Made by a program: the position numbers and the translations under genes. Shown here in pieces: positions 61,005 to 64,000 of a DNA stretch of 64,000 nucleotides. The stretch comes from Aldehydirespirator sp965116865 (lineage in GTDB: Bacteria; Actinomycetota; Acidimicrobiia; Acidimicrobiales; Aldehydirespiratoraceae). The stretch is taken from positions 1,984,001 through 2,048,000 of the forward strand of contig OZ220727.1 of the NCBI GenBank assembly GCA_965116865.1. Direction: 5' to 3'. The notes below the pieces were generated by a model, which worked only from the letters and a program-made list of their open reading frames with translations, was not told the origin of the DNA and did not search any database. How positions within the stretch are numbered: position 1 is the first letter of the stretch; the number at the start of each line of letters is the position of its first letter.

Positions 61005-62651
61005 ATGTTGATCGAAGCCGCTCGTCGGGCCGAGGCCGCCGCCTCCGAGATGCTGGAGCTGGTGGGCGCGGGCGCGGCGTCGTGTTCGGAGTTGCGTGAG
61101 ATGTTGGCGGTGTCGAGGTCGGCGATGGCGGCGCTGTCGGCTGCGCAGGTGTCGGCTGCGGCGGCGGTGGCGGTTCGTGAGCGTCACGGCGACGGCGGCG
61201 CTGAAGTGCTGGCGGGTTCGGCCGGGTTGTCGCGACGCGAGGCCCGCAGCCACCTCAAGACGGCCGAGGCGCTGCGCGAGGCGCCCGCGGCGCGTGAGGC
61301 GGTCGAGTCGGGGCGGGTGTCCGCGGCGAACGCGCGGCGGCTGGCCGAAGCTTCCGAGACGGCCGGCGCCAGAGCTGTCGACGGCGACGGGGATCTGTTG
61401 GCGAAGGCTGTGTCGATGCGTCCCGAGCAGTTCGCCCGAGAGGCTCGCCGGTGGGTGGTCGACCGCGACGGCGACGACGGGGAGTCCCAGCATCGCCGTT
61501 CGCGGGCGCGGCGCTGTGTTCGTGTCTGGGACGGCGACGACGGGATGGTCCATCTCCGCGGCGAGCTCGACCCCGTGACGGGCCGCCGCGTCGCCAACCG
61601 GCTGCGCTCGCAAGCCGCGCGCATGCACAACGCCGACAAGAAAGCCCCCGCCGACGGAACCGGCCGCCGCAGCTTCGGTCAGTGCATGGCCGACGCCCTC
61701 GACGCCCTCACCGCCACCAGCAGCAGCGTCGGCGGCGTTGGAACGGGCAGCTCCCGCAACAACGACACCAACAGCCGAACAGGCGACTCCCACAACAACG
61801 ACACCAACAGCCGAACAGGCGACTCCCACAACAACGACACCAACAGCCGAACAGGCGACTCCCACAACAACGACACCAACAGCCGAACAGGCGACTCCCA
61901 CAACAACGACACCAACAGCCGAACAGGCGACTCCCACAACAACGACACCAACAGCCGAACAGGCGACTCCCACAACAACGACACCAACAGCCGAACAGGC
62001 GACTCCCACAACAACGACACCAACAGCCGAACAGGCGACTCCCGCAACAACGACAGCGGCTCCCACAACAACGACACCAGCGGCCGAGCAGGCGGCTCCG
62101 GCCGCAGTGTCGGGGGTGGTGGCCGGCCGATAGCGGACATCTGTGTGGTAGCCCACGTCGACGGCGCCACTGGCAGGCTCGTCGCGGAGCTGCCCGACGG
62201 CACCCGGCTGCCGCGGGCTGTGCTGGAGGAGCTCTCGTGCAACGCCAGACTGACCGGCCTGGTGTACGACCGCGACGGCAAACCGATCTGGCGGACGCAC
62301 TCGGTCCGCACCGCCACCGAGTCCCAGCGCCAGATCCTGCTGGCCCGCCACGGCGGATGCTTCCACTGCGCAGCACACCCCGCGCTGTGCCAGATCCACC
62401 ACATCAAACCCGTCGCTCAGGGCGGATCCACCAAACTCGACAACATGACCCCCGTCTGCTGGGACTGCCACCAGAAGATCCACCACCACAACTGGCGCAT
62501 CCGCAAAAACCCCGACGGCAACCACACCCTGCACCCACCCGAACAGACCCGCCACGGACCAGCACACGCACCCGACCCGCCGCACGCGCCGCCCCCGACA
62601 AGCGGACACCACCGACCCGCCACCGGAAACCGGCTCTTCGCAGTCGCCTGA
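61005..62651 (+). CDS. DUF222-HNH endonuclease with a 36-bp tandem repeat region
   Basis: A third DUF222-HNH protein, about 548 residues from ATG 61005 (MLIEAARRAEAAASEMLELV); a GTG at 60972 is possible. The DUF222 part runs to residue 240 (GSAGLSRREARSHLKTAEAL, RVSAANARRLAEASETAGAR). Residues about 250-365 are eight or more repeats of SHNNDTNSRTGD, hydrophilic and probably disordered. The HNH domain is complete: CFHCAAHPALCQIHHIKPVA then LDNMTPVCWDCHQKIHHHNW. It differs strongly from the copy at 13764, so it is a separate lineage. Confidence 0.85.
   Translation: MLIEAARRAEAAASEMLELVGAGAASCSELREMLAVSRSAMAALSAAQVSAAAAVAVRERHGDGGAEVLAGSAGLSRREARSHLKTAEALREAPAAREAVESGRVSAANARRLAEASETAGARAVDGDGDLLAKAVSMRPEQFAREARRWVVDRDGDDGESQHRRSRARRCVRVWDGDDGMVHLRGELDPVTGRRVANRLRSQAARMHNADKKAPADGTGRRSFGQCMADALDALTATSSSVGGVGTGSSRNNDTNSRTGDSHNNDTNSRTGDSHNNDTNSRTGDSHNNDTNSRTGDSHNNDTNSRTGDSHNNDTNSRTGDSHNNDTNSRTGDSHNNDTNSRTGDSRNNDSGSHNNDTSGRAGGSGRSVGGGGRPIADICVVAHVDGATGRLVAELPDGTRLPRAVLEELSCNARLTGLVYDRDGKPIWRTHSVRTATESQRQILLARHGGCFHCAAHPALCQIHHIKPVAQGGSTKLDNMTPVCWDCHQKIHHHNWRIRKNPDGNHTLHPPEQTRHGPAHAPDPPHAPPPTSGHHRPATGNRLFAVA
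61751..62095 (+). repeat. 36-bp tandem repeat (VNTR) in a DUF222-HNH gene
   Basis: Units start every 36 bp from 61751 to 62003 (eight complete), followed by a degraded unit. Each encodes a 12-residue Asn/Asp/Thr/Ser-rich segment. Most units are identical, so copy number probably varies between strains. Confidence 0.93.
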
Positions 62652-62670
62652 ACCTCAGCCAACAATGCGC

Positions 62671-63009
62671 TAGTGTCCCGAGTGGGGAATTAGTTGCAGA
62701 TATGCTGCGATGGTCTCGGGTTCTCGTCGGCGGTCATGCGCCACACGAAGGGGTGCGGATGCTCATTGCGGTTGTCGATCCAATTGGCGGTCCAGCCGCG
62801 GGGTCTGCGACGCCTGTGGGGGGCCCGGCCGTTCTTGATGCAGTTGTGCGTCTCATAGGCGGTCAACTACATCGAGAACGGTCAGGGGGCGCGAGACGGT
62901 GACATGAGAGTGCTCGCCAGCCGGCCGCTGTTCACCGACCGGCGTGCCGCCAGAAACGCCGACCACCGCAACGACACAACCGCGAGGAACTAGCCACTCG
63001 GGACACTAG
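62671..63009. mobile_element. IS630-derived MITE
   Basis: Perfect inverted ends CTAGTGTCCCGAGTGG (62671) and its complement (ending 63008) bound a 338-bp element. The left part still matches the 3' end of the IS630 transposase at 57139, and the right part matches its 5' end, so it is an internal-deletion derivative. TA lies at both ends, as expected for the family. Confidence 0.88.
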
Positions 63010-63341
63010 GAAAGTTCTGAACGCTCCACCGCAGTGCGGGCTCTCCGCAGTCGCCCGAGCCTCAAACAACAGCGTGCTGCAAAGCAGAACATAGCTGGGA
63101 TCGGGATCAAGGCCCTCAAACAGAACGCGTCCGAGACGGTCGCTGACGCCGCGGCCGAGGAAGCGGTCACCAGCACTCTGCGGGGCCGTCCGATGACCAG
63201 GACGACCGCCGTCGTGTCGTCGAGGCCCGAGAAGCCCGTGACATCGGGCCGGGCACTGCCAGCGCGCCACAGCATCGCAGCAGCGATGGCAAGGTCCGCG
63301 CCCGAGACGCGAAACTTGCTGGTCGCCTGCCGATCGGGCAT
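63006..63341 (-). CDS. Unrecognised short ORF ending in the MITE
   Basis: An open frame of 111 codons includes DLAIAAAMLWRAGSARPDVT and DDTTAVVLVIGRPRRVLVTA. Its stop codon is the TAG in the MITE terminal repeat, so the original C-terminus is unknown. I do not recognise the family. No ribosome binding site is evident. It may be the rump of a gene cut by the MITE, or not coding at all. Confidence 0.2.
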   Translation of the reverse strand: MPDRQATSKFRVSGADLAIAAAMLWRAGSARPDVTGFSGLDDTTAVVLVIGRPRRVLVTASSAAASATVSDAFCLRALIPIPAMFCFAARCCLRLGRLRRARTAVERSELS

Positions 63342-63434
63342 GGCCGGGCTTGGGCGAGCGCATTCACGACCGGGAACGGCACCCTCGCGACGCGGCGGGC
63401 TGCGACGTGTCGGCGCTCGATGTCGGTGCCTGCG

Positions 63435-64000
63435 TCAGCGGTCGTAGAGGGCGGCCCACAGCACCAGGCCATGGGGAGGCGCAGGCGAGGGCGCCGCCGC
63501 GCGGTCGCGGGCTGCGATGACCGCGGCGACGTCGGAGGGCTGTCGGCGGCCCAGGCCCACCGACACCAGCAGGGCCACCAGCGAGCGCACCATCTGATGG
63601 CAGAACGAGCCGGCCTCGATCTCGAACACCGCCACATCCCCCTCCGTCCACCACACGGCCCGCCGCACCGAGCGCTCCATCGACTGATCGGGACGGGAGG
63701 GGTTGCGACGACAGAACGAGCTGAAGTCGTGGTCTCCCAGCAGCCGCTCGGCCGCAGCGCGCATGGCCTGCAGATCCAGAGGCTGCTCGACATGCCAGCA
63801 CAGGCCGGCAGCCAGCGGATCAGGCACCGGCGAATTGAGCACCCGGTAGCGGTAGACCCGGCCCACGCACGACCGCCGGGCGTCGAAGCCGGCAGACACA
63901 GCGCCGGCGCGCGACACGGCAATGGACGGACCGCACATGCGGTTGACGGACCGCACCAGCCGAACCGGGTCGAACCTTCCCGCGTCGGCGTCGAAGGACA
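63435..64000 (-). CDS. truA: tRNA pseudouridine synthase A (TruA), C-terminal part
   Basis: TruA isomerises uridines 38-40 in tRNA anticodon arms. The last 188 codons are in the window and the frame runs off the right edge, so the N-terminus with the catalytic Asp is not seen. Visible family features: FDPVRLVRSVNRMCGPSIAV, SCVGRVYRYRVLNSPVPDPL, LLGDHDFSSFCRR and the C-terminal EIEAGSFCHQMVRSLVALLV with VLWAALYDR. It reads away from the IS-rich block and is the first core gene on that side. Confidence 0.92.
   Translation of the reverse strand, partial: SFDADAGRFDPVRLVRSVNRMCGPSIAVSRAGAVSAGFDARRSCVGRVYRYRVLNSPVPDPLAAGLCWHVEQPLDLQAMRAAAERLLGDHDFSSFCRRNPSRPDQSMERSVRRAVWWTEGDVAVFEIEAGSFCHQMVRSLVALLVSVGLGRRQPSDVAAVIAARDRAAAPSPAPPHGLVLWAALYDR

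Overview
The window is high-GC DNA from an actinobacterium. An uncultured member of the Acidimicrobiia is my best guess: the evidence is GC-rich codon use, multicopy DUF222-HNH endonuclease genes, giant secreted SLH-domain proteins, IdeR-type iron control and a leaderless toxin-antitoxin promoter. No rRNA, tRNA or classical CRISPR array was seen.

Layout. 1-4015: insertion-sequence scrapyard (broken DUF222-HNH gene, small ORFs, an ISL3 deletion derivative, a broken IS110, an ISL3 tail). 3962-28243: two giant secreted proteins on the minus strand (about 3030 and 4020 residues) with cadherin-like, LRR, Calx-beta-like and C-terminal SLH-like repeats. Between them lie an intact DUF222-HNH gene and IS3 and IS607/TnpB remnants. 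28413-54000: a mostly ordinary chromosomal core: glycolate oxidase glcDEF, a cytochrome P450 and acyl-CoA synthetase, an O-methyltransferase, an MscS channel, the molybdate transporter modABC, a vapBC pair, an S9 peptidase, bacterioferritin, an FAD oxidoreductase, a sugar epimerase, a polytopic glycosyltransferase-like protein, an iron(III) transporter (fbpA-fbpB without ATPase) and a flippase-GT2 fusion. 54000-55803: IS1380 and ISL3 fragments and a truncated PIN toxin. 55885-57066: a Fea1-type low-iron lipoprotein behind an IdeR-like box. 57139-63009: nested IS630, IS481-like and intact IS256 elements, a third DUF222-HNH gene and an IS630-derived MITE. The window ends inside truA.

Iron is a recurring theme: bacterioferritin stores it, FbpAB imports it, and the Fea1-type lipoprotein sits behind an iron box.

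The most unusual signal is a set of at least twelve loci with the form repeat-insert-repeat. A local stretch of target sequence (modally exactly 36 bp) is duplicated on both sides of an unrelated insert (modally exactly 36 bp), giving a 71-75 bp period. They occur in transposase pseudogenes, between genes, and in frame inside apparently working genes (glcE, S9 peptidase, flippase-GT2). Each locus duplicates a different sequence, so this is not one mobile repeat. The geometry is what off-target Cas1-Cas2 spacer integration would leave (a neo-CRISPR repeat-spacer-repeat), or an unknown short-DNA insertion process with a 36-bp stagger. Separately, five copies of a roughly 75-140 bp dispersed element lie between 37 and 54 kb. 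One is inside a coding sequence and keeps its frame open.
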